Assembly (NCBI GenBank): GCA_027484575.1
Contig: JAIXSQ010000005.1
Location: 1 to 64,000 of the forward strand
DNA from: Comamonadaceae bacterium
GTDB lineage: Bacteria; Pseudomonadota; Gammaproteobacteria; Burkholderiales; Burkholderiaceae_C
Direction of reading: 5' to 3'
Length of the DNA stretch: 64,000 nt
Both the position numbers and the translations under genes were made by a program. The notes beneath the pieces were generated by a model. It was not told the DNA's origin and did no database searches. It saw only the letters and a list, made by a program, of their open reading frames with translations. This document shows, in pieces, positions 48,501 through 57,044 of the stretch; positions within the stretch are counted from its first letter, which is position 1; every line of letters begins with the position of its first letter.

Positions 48501-51500
48501 GTTCGACGCGGCACTGCCGCTCGAGCCCGCCGTCGCCGAGCCGCCGGCCAACGACCCGGTGGCCCCGGAGCCGGTGGCCGCCGCGGCACCCGCCGACGAC
48601 CAGACCAAGGTGATCGGTGGCCTGCGCATCGGCATCCCGCTCTACAACGTCTACCTCAACGAGGCGGACGAGTGGTCGCGGCGTCTGCAGCAGGAGCTGG
48701 GCGAATGGGCGCTCGAGCTCGCGCGCCCGGTGCCCGAGAGCGCGGTGGGCCTGGCCCATGCCCTGGCGGGCAGTTCGGCCACGGTCGGCTTCCACGCCCT
48801 GTCCGACGTGGCGCGCAGCCTCGAGTCCGCGCTCCAGCATGCCCAGACCCTGGCCTACGGGACGCCGCGCCACGCCGAGGCCTTCAGCCGTGCGGCCGAC
48901 GAGATCCGGCGCCTGCTGCACCAGTTCGCCGCCGGCTTCCTGAAGGAGCCCGATCCCGAGGTGACGGACGCGCTCGCCGCGCTGCAGTCGCTGCACCTGC
49001 CGCTGCGGCAGGAGTTCCAGGATTCGGCGGTCGAGCCCGATGCGGCCGACTTCGACTTCCCGGCCCCGCCGCCCAGCGGGCTGGCGCCGCTGGTGGCCTC
49101 GCTGCCCGAGCCGCAGCCGCGCGCCGCCGAATTCGCGCCCATGGCCTTCGAGGAGCCGCCGCCCGCCGCGCCCGCTGCGCCGCGGATGGAAGTGGCCGAG
49201 GGCGAGGAGGACATCGACGCCGTCGACGCGATCGACCCCGACCTGTTCCCGATCTTCGAGGACGAGGCCGTCGAACTGCTGCCCGGGCTGGGCACCGCGC
49301 TGCGGGCCTGGACCCGCGGCGACCGCTCGGCGCGCGACCAGGTCCTGCGCGCGCTGCACACGCTCAAGGGCAGCGCCCGCCTGGCCGGCGCCCTGCGCCT
49401 GGGCGAACTCGCGCACCGCATGGAATCGGCCGTCGAAGGGCTGGGCGCCGAAGCGGCGGCCAGCGACGTCGAGCCGCTGCTGCAGCGCTTCGACACCCTG
49501 CAGGGCAACTTCGAGCGCCTGCGTTCCGGCGAGCAGCCCGACGCCGCAACGGCTGCGGCCGAGGCGCCGGCGGCGCCGGAGGCTGCATCGCAGGCGGCCG
49601 CCGGCACCACGCCTGCGGCAGGCGCGCCCGCCGCCCCGCGGCTGCCGGTCGCGGCCGCGGCCACCTTGCAGATGGCGCCGGTGCGCCAGTCGGCCAACCA
49701 GGCCGTGCGCGTGCGCTCGCAGCTGCTGGACCGCCTGATGAACCAGGCCGGCGAGGTGATGATCACCCGCACGCGCCTGGAGTCCGAGCTGCGCCAGCTG
49801 CGCGGCTCGCTGACCGACCTGACCGGCAACCTCGACCGCCTGCGCTCGCAGCTGCGCGACATCGAGCTGCAGGCCGAGACCCAGATGCAGTCGCGGCTGG
49901 CCCAGGCCAAGGAGGCGGCCGCCGGCTTCGACCCGCTGGAGTTCGACCGCTTCACCCGCGTGCAGGAACTCACCCGCATGATGGCCGAGTCGGTCAACGA
50001 CGTGGCCACGGTGCAGCGCAACATCCAGCGCACCATCGAGGCGACCGAGGACGACCTGGTCGCCCAGGCCCGCCAGACCCGCGAGCTGCAGCGCGACCTG
50101 CTGCGCACGCGCATGACCGAGTTCGACGCCATCTCCGACCGCCTGTACCGGGTGGTGCGGCTGGCGTCGAAGGAGACCGGCAAGCAGGTCAAGCTGGACA
50201 TCACTGGCGCCTCGATCGAGATGGACCGCGGCGTGCTCGACCGCATGACGCCGGCCTTCGAGCACCTGCTGCGCAACTGCGTGGCCCACGGCATCGAGAA
50301 GCCCGACGCCCGCAGCGCCGCCGGCAAGGACGCCAGCGGCACGATCCGCGTGCACCTGGCCCAGGAAGGCAACGACGTCTCGGTGGAGTTCGCCGACGAC
50401 GGCGCCGGCCTCGACCTCGCCCGCATCCGCGAGAAGGCACAGCAGCAGGGCCTGGTCGCGCCGGACCAGGCGATCGGCGACGACGAGGCCGCCAACCTGA
50501 TCTTCATGCCCGGCTTCTCCACCGCGTCCGAGGTGACCGAGCTGGCGGGCCGCGGCATCGGCATGGACGTGGTGCGCTCCGAGGTGAACGCGCTGGGCGG
50601 CCGCATCGAGACCGCCACCCGCGCCGGCCAGGGCACGAGCTTCAAGCTGGTGCTGCCGCTGACCACCGCGGTGACGCAGGTGGTGATGGTGCGCAGCGGC
50701 AGCCTGTCGATCGGCGTGCCCGCCAACCTGGTGGAGCTGGTGCGCCGCGCCACCGCGCGCGAGGTCGAGCAGGCCTACAACACCGGCACCTACGAGTTCA
50801 ACGGCGAGACGCTGCCCTTCTTCTGGTCGGGCGCGCTGCTGCAGTCCTCCTCGCGCAGCCTGGAGCCCGCGGCCAAGACGCTGCCGGTGGTGATCCTGCG
50901 CTCGGCGGCCCAGCGCGTGGCCGTGCACATCGACGAAGTGCTGGGCAACCAGGAAGTGGTGGTCAAGAACCTCGGCCCGCAGCTGGCCCGCCTGCCCGGC
51001 CTGGCCGGCATGACGGTGCTGGCCTCCGGCGCCGTGGTGCTGATCTACAACCCGGTGGCGCTGGCCGCGGTGTATGGCGAGCAGGCCCGTGCCTTCAGCG
51101 CCGACCGGGCCCAGCCCGAGGTGCTGGAGCAGGCCGGCGCGGCCGCGCCGGTGGCGCCGTTGGCCCCGGCCGTGCCGCAGGTGCCGCTGGTGCTGGTGGT
51201 CGACGACTCGATCACCGTGCGCCGCGTCACGCAGCGCCTGCTGCAACGCGAGGGCTACCGCGTCGCGCTCGCGGCCGACGGCCTGCAGGCGCTGGAGCGG
51301 CTGGCCGAGGAGCGGCCGGCGGTGGTGCTGTCGGACATCGAGATGCCGCGCATGGACGGCTTCGACCTGGCGCGCAACATCCGCGCCGAGTCGAAGTGGA
51401 AGGAGCTGCCGATCGTGATGATCACCTCGCGCATCGCCGAGAAGCACCGCGAGCACGCGCGCGAGCTGGGCGTGAACCACTACCTGGGCAAGCCGTACTC

Positions 51501-51567
51501 GGAAGAGGAACTGCTGTCGCTGGTGCGGCACTACGCCACGCAAGCCGCCGCCGCGGCAGCCGCCTGA
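45550..51567 (+). CDS. chpA: Hybrid chemotaxis kinase ChpA (PilL)
   Basis: ChpA is the large CheA-type kinase of the Pil-Chp pathway, with 2005 residues. The N-terminal 600 residues are helical with an imperfect HPt-like segment (LHQAVGALEMVGLAAP). Canonical HPt motifs follow at about 680 (AFHTLKGSSRMVG), 1070 (AHALAGSSATVG) and 1270 (ALHTLKGSARLAG), separated by Ala/Pro/Glu linkers. Then come the dimerisation helix, the kinase domain near 1573 (HLLRNCVAHGIEKP, then FADDGAGLDLARI, GRGIGMDVVRSEV), a CheW domain (about 1700-1840) and a receiver at about 1877 (VLVVDDSITVRRV, phospho-Asp in VVLSDIEMPRMDG). Fewer HPt sites are obvious than in P. aeruginosa ChpA (eight Xpt domains). It is the last gene of the operon, followed by a terminator. 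Confidence 0.95.
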   Translation: MEAGTDIDLATNDLGPLAWVLDELRKSLESASAALRRFVRDAGRARGSDMASVDDGQLRIARQQLHQAVGALEMVGLAAPAQMLRAMEAAVQKFVERPELCSEAAAAKVERAGFALTEYLEGVLLGKTTPAVALFPQYRDVQELAGSDRVHPADLWAYDWRWSEPETPAVAQPADYGPALRGRLDQAVLRIVKSGDAAAAADLVPTCLALAAGQQAKQPRVFWKLCAGYFEAMARGLLPGDVYAKRAASRVLMQYASLAKGDTGVSDRLAQDLLFFCAQAVPAHAVDAPALASVRAAWGLARHKPVDYATPQFGRFDPALLAQIRKRIANAKESWSALAGGDAAKLKPVAEQFGLIAETLLKLHAGSAPLAQALTATVDGVVRSGQPPRPELGMEVATAVLYLEAAFQDLDPTDAQLATRTAALAQRLEQVRQAGAAQALEPWMEELYRRVSDRQTMGSVVGELRGTLSELEKDLDAFFRHPQDKSPLKNAPTHLLQMRGVLSVLGLDQAVQAVARMRETVEDIILADLDEERARAAGTFDKLGNNLGALGFLIDMLNYQPALAKKLFVYDEATGELRPLMGRVGEGAPPSEDAPPIDVSVPAATPMAAAPAPAPVAPVAAPAAPAPAPVAVSAPVVIESEPDAELLEIFLEEAREVVANGLAAIEALATQPGDAGELTTLRRAFHTLKGSSRMVGLNEFGEAAWSLEQVLNTWLADQKPASGELCTLAAQAMQGFGRWVDDIAAGQAQAWKSVAFRTPADTLRSEGRLLPITLPGASTAAAEPPVLPAAADTAPAAQAPVAADAADAAFDFDLDLGTPAQPAEPAPAADLDLAFDLPTPEAAAPAPEAAAPVPAADPAPEVVLDFDFGAPEQPADVAAPVEAIESELDDSLQALFEAPAVSAPEPVAGDELNALQRALAPSADAPAESAEHAPAADPLTTTVPEIEAIDFDSLGALADPAAAESVPPADPVEPVAVAVDLPFAFDAALPLEPAVAEPPANDPVAPEPVAAAAPADDQTKVIGGLRIGIPLYNVYLNEADEWSRRLQQELGEWALELARPVPESAVGLAHALAGSSATVGFHALSDVARSLESALQHAQTLAYGTPRHAEAFSRAADEIRRLLHQFAAGFLKEPDPEVTDALAALQSLHLPLRQEFQDSAVEPDAADFDFPAPPPSGLAPLVASLPEPQPRAAEFAPMAFEEPPPAAPAAPRMEVAEGEEDIDAVDAIDPDLFPIFEDEAVELLPGLGTALRAWTRGDRSARDQVLRALHTLKGSARLAGALRLGELAHRMESAVEGLGAEAAASDVEPLLQRFDTLQGNFERLRSGEQPDAATAAAEAPAAPEAASQAAAGTTPAAGAPAAPRLPVAAAATLQMAPVRQSANQAVRVRSQLLDRLMNQAGEVMITRTRLESELRQLRGSLTDLTGNLDRLRSQLRDIELQAETQMQSRLAQAKEAAAGFDPLEFDRFTRVQELTRMMAESVNDVATVQRNIQRTIEATEDDLVAQARQTRELQRDLLRTRMTEFDAISDRLYRVVRLASKETGKQVKLDITGASIEMDRGVLDRMTPAFEHLLRNCVAHGIEKPDARSAAGKDASGTIRVHLAQEGNDVSVEFADDGAGLDLARIREKAQQQGLVAPDQAIGDDEAANLIFMPGFSTASEVTELAGRGIGMDVVRSEVNALGGRIETATRAGQGTSFKLVLPLTTAVTQVVMVRSGSLSIGVPANLVELVRRATAREVEQAYNTGTYEFNGETLPFFWSGALLQSSSRSLEPAAKTLPVVILRSAAQRVAVHIDEVLGNQEVVVKNLGPQLARLPGLAGMTVLASGAVVLIYNPVALAAVYGEQARAFSADRAQPEVLEQAGAAAPVAPLAPAVPQVPLVLVVDDSITVRRVTQRLLQREGYRVALAADGLQALERLAEERPAVVLSDIEMPRMDGFDLARNIRAESKWKELPIVMITSRIAEKHREHARELGVNHYLGKPYSEEELLSLVRHYATQAAAAAAA

Positions 51568-51590
51568 GCGCGGCGCCGCACCCCCTGACG

Positions 51591-51618
51591 ACGGGCCGCG
51601 CTGCGGCCCGTTGCCTTT
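51591..51618 (+). terminator. Rho-independent terminator after chpA
   Basis: The stem ACGGGCCGC / GCGGCCCGT (9 bp, 3-nt loop) is followed by TGCCTTT. It lies 24 bp past the chpA stop and ends the pil operon, between converging chpA and phr. Confidence 0.7.
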
Positions 51619-51628
51619 GGTGCGCGGC

Positions 51629-53122
51629 TCAGGCCGGGTCGGCCTGCTTGACCACCGCGTAACGCTGCAGCGTCGCCGCGCGCGCGGCGTCGTGGTCGAC
51701 CACCGGCGCGGGGTAGTCGCGCCCCAGCACCAGCCCGGCGGCCTCGAGGTCGACGGGGCGTGCCTCCCAGGGCGCGTGCACGAGCGCGGGCGGCAGCTTG
51801 GCCAGCTGCGGCAGGTAGCGCAGGATGAACTTCGCGTCGGGGTCGAACTTCCGGCTCTGCGTCATCGGGTTGAAGATGCGGAAGTAGGGCTGGGCGTCGC
51901 AGCCGCTGCTGGAGGCCCACTGCCAGCCGCCGTTGTTGGAGGCCAGGTCGTAGTCGTTCAGCTGCTGCGCGAAGTAGCGCTCGCCCCAGCGCCAGTCCAC
52001 GCCCAGGTGCTTGCACAGGAAGCTGGCGGTCACCATGCGCAGCCGGTTGTGCATCCAGCCGGTCTGGTTCAGCTGGTGCATGGCGGCATCGACCAGCGGG
52101 TAGCCGGTGCGCCCTTCGCACCAGGCCGCGAACAGCGCCTTGGCGTGGGCGCCGCGCTCCCAGTGGATCGCGTCGTAGGCGCGGCGGAAGCTGTGGCCAT
52201 TGCCGGCCTCGTCGGCCACGTGCGGGAAGTTGGCCAGCACCTGGGCGTAGAAGTCGCGCCAGACCAGCTCGTTGCGCCAGGTCGTGGCGCCCTCGCTGCC
52301 CGCCTGCGCCCGCGCGTGTGCCTGCGCCGCCAGCTGCCGCACCGACACCGTGCCGAAGCGCAGGTGCACGCTTAGGTAGCTGGGCCCCTTCACGGCCGGA
52401 AAGTCGCGCGTGTCGCCGTAGCGGTCGATGCGCGGCAGGAAATCGGCCAGCGTCGCGTCGGCGCCGCGCCAGCCCGGCGCGATGGGCAGCTGGGCCAGGT
52501 TGGTGGGCGCGAAGCCAATCTCGGCGAGGGTGGGCACCGGCCGGCGGTGGGCGTCGGGGCGGGGCGCCAGCGCCGCGGCATGACGCTCGACGGGGTAGGG
52601 CTTCAGGTAGAACGCGTCGAGCTTGCGCAGCCACGCGTTCTTGTACGGCGTGAACACCGAGAACGGCTGGCCGGCCTGCGTGAGCACCTCCTCGCGCTCG
52701 AACACCACCTGGTCCTTGGCGTCGTGCAGCGCGATGCCGGCGTCGGCCAGCGCGCCGCGCACCTTGGCATCGCGCGCGATGGCGCCGGGCTCGTAGTCGC
52801 GGCTGGCGAAGACCGACTGCACGCCCAGCTGCCGCGCCAGCTTCGGGATCTCGGTGCGGGCGCTGCCATGCACCACGATCAGGCCGGCTGCCGGGTCGCC
52901 GCCGGCCAGCCGGCGCAGTTCCTCGTCCAGCTGCACCAGCGACTCGCGGATGAACTCCACCCGCCGGTCGGCCCGCGGCAGGGCCTCCAGGATGTCGGTG
53001 TCGAAGACGAACACGCAGTGCAACTGGCGGCTGTGGCGCAGTGCCTGGTGGAGGGCGGCGTTGTCGTGGGCGCGCAGGTCCCGGCGGAACCACATCAGGC
53101 CCGCTGCGTAAGGTTTTTCCAT
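51629..53122 (-). CDS. phrB: Deoxyribodipyrimidine photolyase
   Basis: This light-dependent DNA repair enzyme of 497 residues belongs to the class I CPD photolyase family. The N-terminal antenna domain starts LMWFRRDLRAHDNAAL. The FAD domain has TWRNELVWRDFYAQVLANFP, GRTGYPLVDAAMHQLNQTG, WMHNRLRMVTASFLCKHL and DYDLASNNGGWQWASSSGCDAQPYF with the conserved Asn/Trp residues. The start is 26 bp from divergent yqgE. A cryptochrome is an alternative, but the NGGWQWASSSG stretch fits CPD photolyase. Confidence 0.94.
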   Translation of the reverse strand: MEKPYAAGLMWFRRDLRAHDNAALHQALRHSRQLHCVFVFDTDILEALPRADRRVEFIRESLVQLDEELRRLAGGDPAAGLIVVHGSARTEIPKLARQLGVQSVFASRDYEPGAIARDAKVRGALADAGIALHDAKDQVVFEREEVLTQAGQPFSVFTPYKNAWLRKLDAFYLKPYPVERHAAALAPRPDAHRRPVPTLAEIGFAPTNLAQLPIAPGWRGADATLADFLPRIDRYGDTRDFPAVKGPSYLSVHLRFGTVSVRQLAAQAHARAQAGSEGATTWRNELVWRDFYAQVLANFPHVADEAGNGHSFRRAYDAIHWERGAHAKALFAAWCEGRTGYPLVDAAMHQLNQTGWMHNRLRMVTASFLCKHLGVDWRWGERYFAQQLNDYDLASNNGGWQWASSSGCDAQPYFRIFNPMTQSRKFDPDAKFILRYLPQLAKLPPALVHAPWEARPVDLEAAGLVLGRDYPAPVVDHDAARAATLQRYAVVKQADPA

Positions 53123-53148
53123 GGGCCTCGGTAGAATCGCGCCCGATC

Positions 53149-53745
53149 ATGCCCAGTGACGATCAGCCCATCAACCTCACGCATCATTTCCTGATCGCGA
53201 TGCCCGGGCTGGAAGACGCGTCCTTCGCACGCAGCGTGGTCTACCTGTGCGAGCACAGCGCCCGCGGTGCCCTCGGGCTGGTGATCAACAAGCCCAGCGA
53301 CATCAAGCTGCGCAACCTGTTCGAGAAGGTCGACCTGCCGCTCGACCGCGACGACCTGGCCGCCGCGCCGGTGTTTCAGGGCGGGCCGGTGCAGACCGAG
53401 CGCGGCTTCGTGCTGCACGAGGCGGTGCACGGCGAGGGCCAGCCCGACGAGCCCGTCTATGCCTCCACGCTGGCCATCCCCGGCGGCCTGGAGATGACCA
53501 CCAGCAAGGACGTCCTCGAGGCCATGTCCACCGGCGCCGGGCCGCGCCGGGTGCTGGTCTCGCTGGGCTACGCCGCCTGGGGCGAGGGCCAGCTGGAGTC
53601 CGAACTGGCCGAGAACAGCTGGCTGACCGTGGGCGCCGATCCCGCGGTGATCTTCGACACGCCGGTCGAGCAGCGCTACGACCGGGCGCTGGCGCTGCTG
53701 GGCCTGCAGGCCTGGACGCTGTCGCCGGAGGCCGGGCACGCATGA
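53149..53745 (+). CDS. yqgE: YqgE/AlgH family protein
   Basis: This UPF0301 protein has 198 residues. The family is associated with alginate regulation in Pseudomonas but has no defined biochemical activity. Motifs are NLTHHFLIAMPGLEDASFAR, VVYLCEHSARGALGLVINKP, FQGGPVQTERGFVLH, and LVSLGYAAWGEGQLESELAENSWL. A TAGAAT -10-like element is 12 bp before the ATG. It is the first gene of a tightly overlapping chain with two minigenes, ruvX and pyrR; its stop forms ATGA with the first minigene. Confidence 0.93.
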   Translation: MPSDDQPINLTHHFLIAMPGLEDASFARSVVYLCEHSARGALGLVINKPSDIKLRNLFEKVDLPLDRDDLAAAPVFQGGPVQTERGFVLHEAVHGEGQPDEPVYASTLAIPGGLEMTTSKDVLEAMSTGAGPRRVLVSLGYAAWGEGQLESELAENSWLTVGADPAVIFDTPVEQRYDRALALLGLQAWTLSPEAGHA

Positions 53746-53804
53746 GCCGCCGGGCCGCCCCAAGGCGAATCCCCCAGCGCGCAGCGCGGAGGGTGTCCGA
53801 ATGA
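53742..53804 (+). CDS. 20-codon Arg-rich minigene A in a tandem repeat
   Basis: ATG through TGA encodes [20 protein letters not shown]. It begins at the ATGA overlap with yqgE and ends at an ATGA overlap with minigene B. A GGAGG sits about 10 nt before its start, and another near its own end serves the next frame. It is likely a repeat-derived coupling frame rather than a functional peptide. No protein family is recognised. Confidence 0.3.
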   Translation: MSRRAAPRRIPQRAARRVSE

Positions 53805-53859
53805 GCCGACGGGCCGCCCCCAGGCGAATCCCGCAGCGCGCCGCGCGAAGGGCCGGTCA
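53742..53859. repeat. 59-bp imperfect tandem repeat (two units)
   Basis: Two copies of a 59-bp unit (starting ATGAGCCGCCGGGCC and ATGAGCCGACGGGCC) differ at about a dozen positions, mostly near their 3' ends. Each begins with ATGA and ends in a Shine-Dalgarno-like GGAGGG or GAAGGG. The motif resembles intergenic elements I associate with Comamonadaceae genomes; this needs a search. Confidence 0.85.
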
Positions 53860-53863
53860 GTGA
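53801..53863 (+). CDS. 20-codon Arg-rich minigene B in a tandem repeat
   Basis: ATG through TGA encodes [20 protein letters not shown]. It starts in an ATGA overlap with minigene A, with GGAGGG 8 nt before, and its stop forms a GTGA overlap with the ruvX GTG start. It is nearly identical to minigene A in its first 17 residues. Whether it is translated is unknown. Confidence 0.3.
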   Translation: MSRRAAPRRIPQRAARRAGQ

Positions 53864-54279
53864 GCGGTCCCGGCCGGCCTGCCGTTCCCCCGCACCTGTC
53901 CACCTTTCTCGCGTTCGACTTCGGGGCCAAGCGCACCGGGGTGGCGGTGGGCAACCGGCTGATCGGCCAGGCCACGCCGCAGCCCACGATCCGCGCCGAG
54001 GCGGGCGAGGCCCGGCTGAAGGAGGCGATCGCGCGCATCGCCGCATGGAAGCCCGACGCGCTGGTGGTGGGCGTCCCCTTCCACCCCGACGGCGCGCCCC
54101 ACGAGAATACGGCCCGCGCGCAGCGCTTCGGGCGCCAGCTGCACGGCCGCACCGGCCTGCCGGTCTTCGAGGTGGACGAGCGGTACAGCACCACCGAGGC
54201 GCTGTCGGCCGGCGCGCGCGATGCCGACGCCGCGGCGGCCTGCATCATCCTGGACCAATTTCTGAGGAGCATCGAATGA
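53860..54279 (+). CDS. ruvX: Holliday junction resolvase-like RuvX (YqgF)
   Basis: This RNase H-fold protein of 139 residues takes part in 16S rRNA processing and is also named as a putative resolvase. The catalytic-type Asp is in [47 protein letters not shown] and [15 protein letters not shown] follow. The start is GTG within GTGA shared with minigene B; the N-terminus before residue 15 is not conserved. It overlaps pyrR by ATGA. Confidence 0.9.
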   Translation: MSGPGRPAVPPHLSTFLAFDFGAKRTGVAVGNRLIGQATPQPTIRAEAGEARLKEAIARIAAWKPDALVVGVPFHPDGAPHENTARAQRFGRQLHGRTGLPVFEVDERYSTTEALSAGARDADAAAACIILDQFLRSIE

Positions 54280-54770
54280 GCGACTTGCGGCTGGATGCCG
54301 AGGCGCTGGTCGCCGAGCTGGCGCGCGGGCTGCCGGCCCTGCGCGGGGCCGAGGGCCGGCTGGTGGGCATCACCTCTGGCGGCGCCTGGCTGGCGCAGCG
54401 GCTGCAGCAGGACCTGGGGCTGCCGGGCCGCGCCGGCGTGATCTCCTCGGCCATGCACCGCGACGACTTCGCCCAGCGCGGACTGGCGGCCTCGGCCGCC
54501 CAGACCGAGCTGCCGTTCGAGGTCGACGGCGCGCACATCGTGCTGCTGGACGACGTGCTGTACACCGGCCGCACGATCCGTGCCGTGCTCAACGAGCTGT
54601 TCGACTACGGCCGCCCGGCCAGCGTCAAGCTGGCGGTGCTGGTCGACCGCGGCGGCCGCGAGCTGCCGCTGCAGGCCGACTACGCCGCCGCGCGCGTGGT
54701 GCTGCCGCCGGCGCAGTCGCTGCAGCTGGCCCGCGGCGACGACGGCCGCTTCAGTTTCCGGGTGGAGTGA
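54276..54770 (+). CDS. pyrR: PyrR-like phosphoribosyltransferase
   Basis: This type I phosphoribosyltransferase has 164 residues, with the PRPP loop in [20 protein letters not shown] and [18 protein letters not shown]. It belongs to the PyrR family (uracil phosphoribosyltransferase/pyr regulator). In Bacillus PyrR controls attenuation; in proteobacteria its regulatory role is less clear. It precedes pyrB by 7 bp and follows ruvX by ATGA overlap. I see no attenuator-like structure between it and pyrB. Confidence 0.9.
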   Translation: MSDLRLDAEALVAELARGLPALRGAEGRLVGITSGGAWLAQRLQQDLGLPGRAGVISSAMHRDDFAQRGLAASAAQTELPFEVDGAHIVLLDDVLYTGRTIRAVLNELFDYGRPASVKLAVLVDRGGRELPLQADYAAARVVLPPAQSLQLARGDDGRFSFRVE

Positions 54771-54777
54771 CAGGCCC

Positions 54778-55740
54778 ATGCTGCACAAGCGCAATCCGCA
54801 GTTGAACCGCAACGGCGAGCTGATCCACCTGCTGTCGGTGGAAGGCCTGCCGCGCGACATCGTCACGCACATCCTCGACACCGCCAGCGCCTTCGTGGGC
54901 GTGAGCGACCGCGAGGTCAAGAAGGTGCCGCTGCTGCGCGGCAAGAGCGTGTTCAACCTGTTCTTCGAGAACAGCACCCGCACCCGCACCACGTTCGAGA
55001 TCGCGGCCACGCGGCTGTCGGCCGACGTGATCAACCTGGACATCGCGCGCTCCTCGGCGAGCAAGGGCGAGTCGCTGCTGGACACCATCGCCAACCTGTC
55101 GGCCATGGCCGCCGACCTGTTCGTGGTGCGCCACAGCGAGTCGGGCGCGCCCTACCTGATCGCGCAGCACGTCGCGCCGCACGTGCACGTGATCAACGCC
55201 GGCGACGGCCGCCACGCGCACCCCACGCAGGGGCTGCTCGACATGTACACGATCCGCCACTACAAGAAGGACTTCTCCAACCTGACGGTGGCCATCGTGG
55301 GCGACGTGCTGCATTCGCGCGTGGCCCGCTCGGACATCCACGCGCTGACCACGCTGGGCACGGCCGAGGTGCGGGTGGTGGGCCCGCGCACGCTGGTGCC
55401 GGCCGACCTGGCGCAGATGGGCGTGCGGGTGTGCCACACGCTGGAGGAGGGCATCCGGGGGGCCGACGTGGTGATCATGCTGCGGCTGCAGAACGAGCGA
55501 ATGAGCGGCGCGCTGCTGCCGTCGTCGCAGGAGTTCTTCAAGAGCTTCGGCCTCACGCCCGAGAAGCTGCAGCTGGCCAAGCCCGATGCCATCGTGATGC
55601 ACCCCGGGCCGATCAACCGCGGCGTCGAGATCGACTCGGCGGTGGTCGACGGCAAGCAGAGCGTGATCCTGCCGCAGGTCACCTTCGGCATCGCGGTGCG
55701 CATGGCCGTGATGTCCATCGTCGCGGGGAACGAGGCATGA
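54778..55740 (+). CDS. pyrB: Aspartate carbamoyltransferase catalytic subunit PyrB
   Basis: PyrB catalyses the first committed step of pyrimidine synthesis. It has 320 residues. Motifs are the carbamoyl-phosphate site [56 protein letters not shown], and [20 protein letters not shown]. This is the class found with an inactive dihydroorotase partner. The next gene overlaps by 4 bp (ATGA). No pyrI-like regulatory subunit is present. Confidence 0.97.
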   Translation: MLHKRNPQLNRNGELIHLLSVEGLPRDIVTHILDTASAFVGVSDREVKKVPLLRGKSVFNLFFENSTRTRTTFEIAATRLSADVINLDIARSSASKGESLLDTIANLSAMAADLFVVRHSESGAPYLIAQHVAPHVHVINAGDGRHAHPTQGLLDMYTIRHYKKDFSNLTVAIVGDVLHSRVARSDIHALTTLGTAEVRVVGPRTLVPADLAQMGVRVCHTLEEGIRGADVVIMLRLQNERMSGALLPSSQEFFKSFGLTPEKLQLAKPDAIVMHPGPINRGVEIDSAVVDGKQSVILPQVTFGIAVRMAVMSIVAGNEA

Positions 55741-57044
55741 AGATCCTGATCAGCAACGGCCGCGTGATCGACCCGGCCAGCGGCCGCGACGAGCGGGCCG
55801 ACGTGGCGCTGGCCGCCGGCCGCGTGGTGGCCATCGGCCGAGCGCCCGAGGGCTTCGCGCCGAACAAGACCCTGGATGCGTCCGGCTGCGTGGTCGCCCC
55901 GGGCCTGGTGGACCTGGCCGCGCGGCTGCGCGAGCCGGGCCACGAGCACGAGGGCATGCTCGAGTCCGAGATGCGCGCGGCGATCGCCGGCGGCGTCACC
56001 AGCCTGGTCTGCCCGCCCGACACCGACCCGGTGCTCGACGAGCCGGGCCTGGTGGAGATGCTCAAGATGCGCGCCGAGAAGCTGCACCAGGCGCGCGTGT
56101 TCCCGCTGGGCGCGCTCACCCGGGGCCTGGCCGGCGAGGTGCTCACCGAGATGGCCGAGCTGACCGAGGCCGGCTGCGTGGGCTTCAGCCAGGCCGACGT
56201 CGCGCTGGCCAACACGCAGGTGATGCAGCGCGCGCTCCAGTACGCCGCGACCTTCGGCTACACCGTGTGGCTGCGGCCCCAGGAGCTGTACCTGGGCAAG
56301 GGCGTGGCCGCCAGCGGCCCGCTGGCCACGCGGCTGGGCCTGTCGGGCGTGCCGGTGGCCGCCGAGACGATCGCGCTGCACACCATCCTGGAGCTGATGA
56401 AGACCACCGGCGCGCGGGTGCACCTGTGCCGCATCTCCAGCGCCGCAGGGCTGGAGCTGGTGCGGCAGGCCAAGGCCGCCGGCCTGCCGGTGAGCTGCGA
56501 CGTCAGCATCAACTCGCTGCACCTGACCGACACCGACATCGGCTACTTCGACAGCCGCATGCGGCTGGTGCCGCCGCTGCGCCAGCAGCGCGACCGCGAT
56601 GCGCTGCGCGCGGGCCTGGCCGACGGCACGGTGGACGCGCTGGTGTCCGACCACACGCCCGTCGACGAGGATGCCAAGACCCTGCCGTTCGCCGAGGCCG
56701 AGCCCGGCGCCACCGGGCTGGAGCTGCTGCTGTCGCTGGGGCTCAAGTGGGGCACGGACAGCGGCGCGGGCCTGGTGCGTGCGCTGGCGGCCGTGACCAG
56801 CGCGCCGGCCCGCGTGCTGGGCAGCGCGCTGGGCACGCTGCAGGCCAGCTGCGGGCAGCTGGTCGAGGGCGGCATCGCCGACGTGTGCGTGTTCGACCCG
56901 GCAGCGCACTGGACCGTGCAGCCCGCGGCGCTGCGCAGCCAGGGCAAGCACACGCCCTTCTCGGGCTACGAGCTGCCGGGCCGCGTGCGCGCCACCGTCG
57001 TCGGCGGCCAGCTGGTCTGGGACGCCGCAACGCGCCAGGCGTGA
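55737..57044 (+). CDS. pyrX: Dihydroorotase-like protein PyrX/PyrC', probably non-catalytic
   Basis: This amidohydrolase-fold protein of 435 residues follows the dihydroorotase layout ([60 protein letters not shown]). The metal-binding HxH of dihydroorotases (D-x-H-x-H before LREPG) is LAAR here, and the later His of the CHxST motif is Arg ([10 protein letters not shown]). Both losses point to an inactive dihydroorotase such as the PyrC' of Pseudomonas, which supports aspartate carbamoyltransferase assembly. An active dihydroorotase should exist elsewhere. It overlaps pyrB by ATGA and plsC by one base. Confidence 0.9.
   Translation: MKILISNGRVIDPASGRDERADVALAAGRVVAIGRAPEGFAPNKTLDASGCVVAPGLVDLAARLREPGHEHEGMLESEMRAAIAGGVTSLVCPPDTDPVLDEPGLVEMLKMRAEKLHQARVFPLGALTRGLAGEVLTEMAELTEAGCVGFSQADVALANTQVMQRALQYAATFGYTVWLRPQELYLGKGVAASGPLATRLGLSGVPVAAETIALHTILELMKTTGARVHLCRISSAAGLELVRQAKAAGLPVSCDVSINSLHLTDTDIGYFDSRMRLVPPLRQQRDRDALRAGLADGTVDALVSDHTPVDEDAKTLPFAEAEPGATGLELLLSLGLKWGTDSGAGLVRALAAVTSAPARVLGSALGTLQASCGQLVEGGIADVCVFDPAAHWTVQPAALRSQGKHTPFSGYELPGRVRATVVGGQLVWDAATRQA

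Noticed and set aside
45142..51543. Minus-strand frame of 2133 codons opposite chpA
   Set aside because: The coding strand is fixed by HPt, CheA, CheW and receiver motifs. The antisense frame is low-complexity and reflects high GC at third positions.
54771..54777. PyrR-type attenuator upstream of pyrB
   Set aside because: Only 7 bp separate pyrR and pyrB, with no room for anti-terminator and terminator stems.
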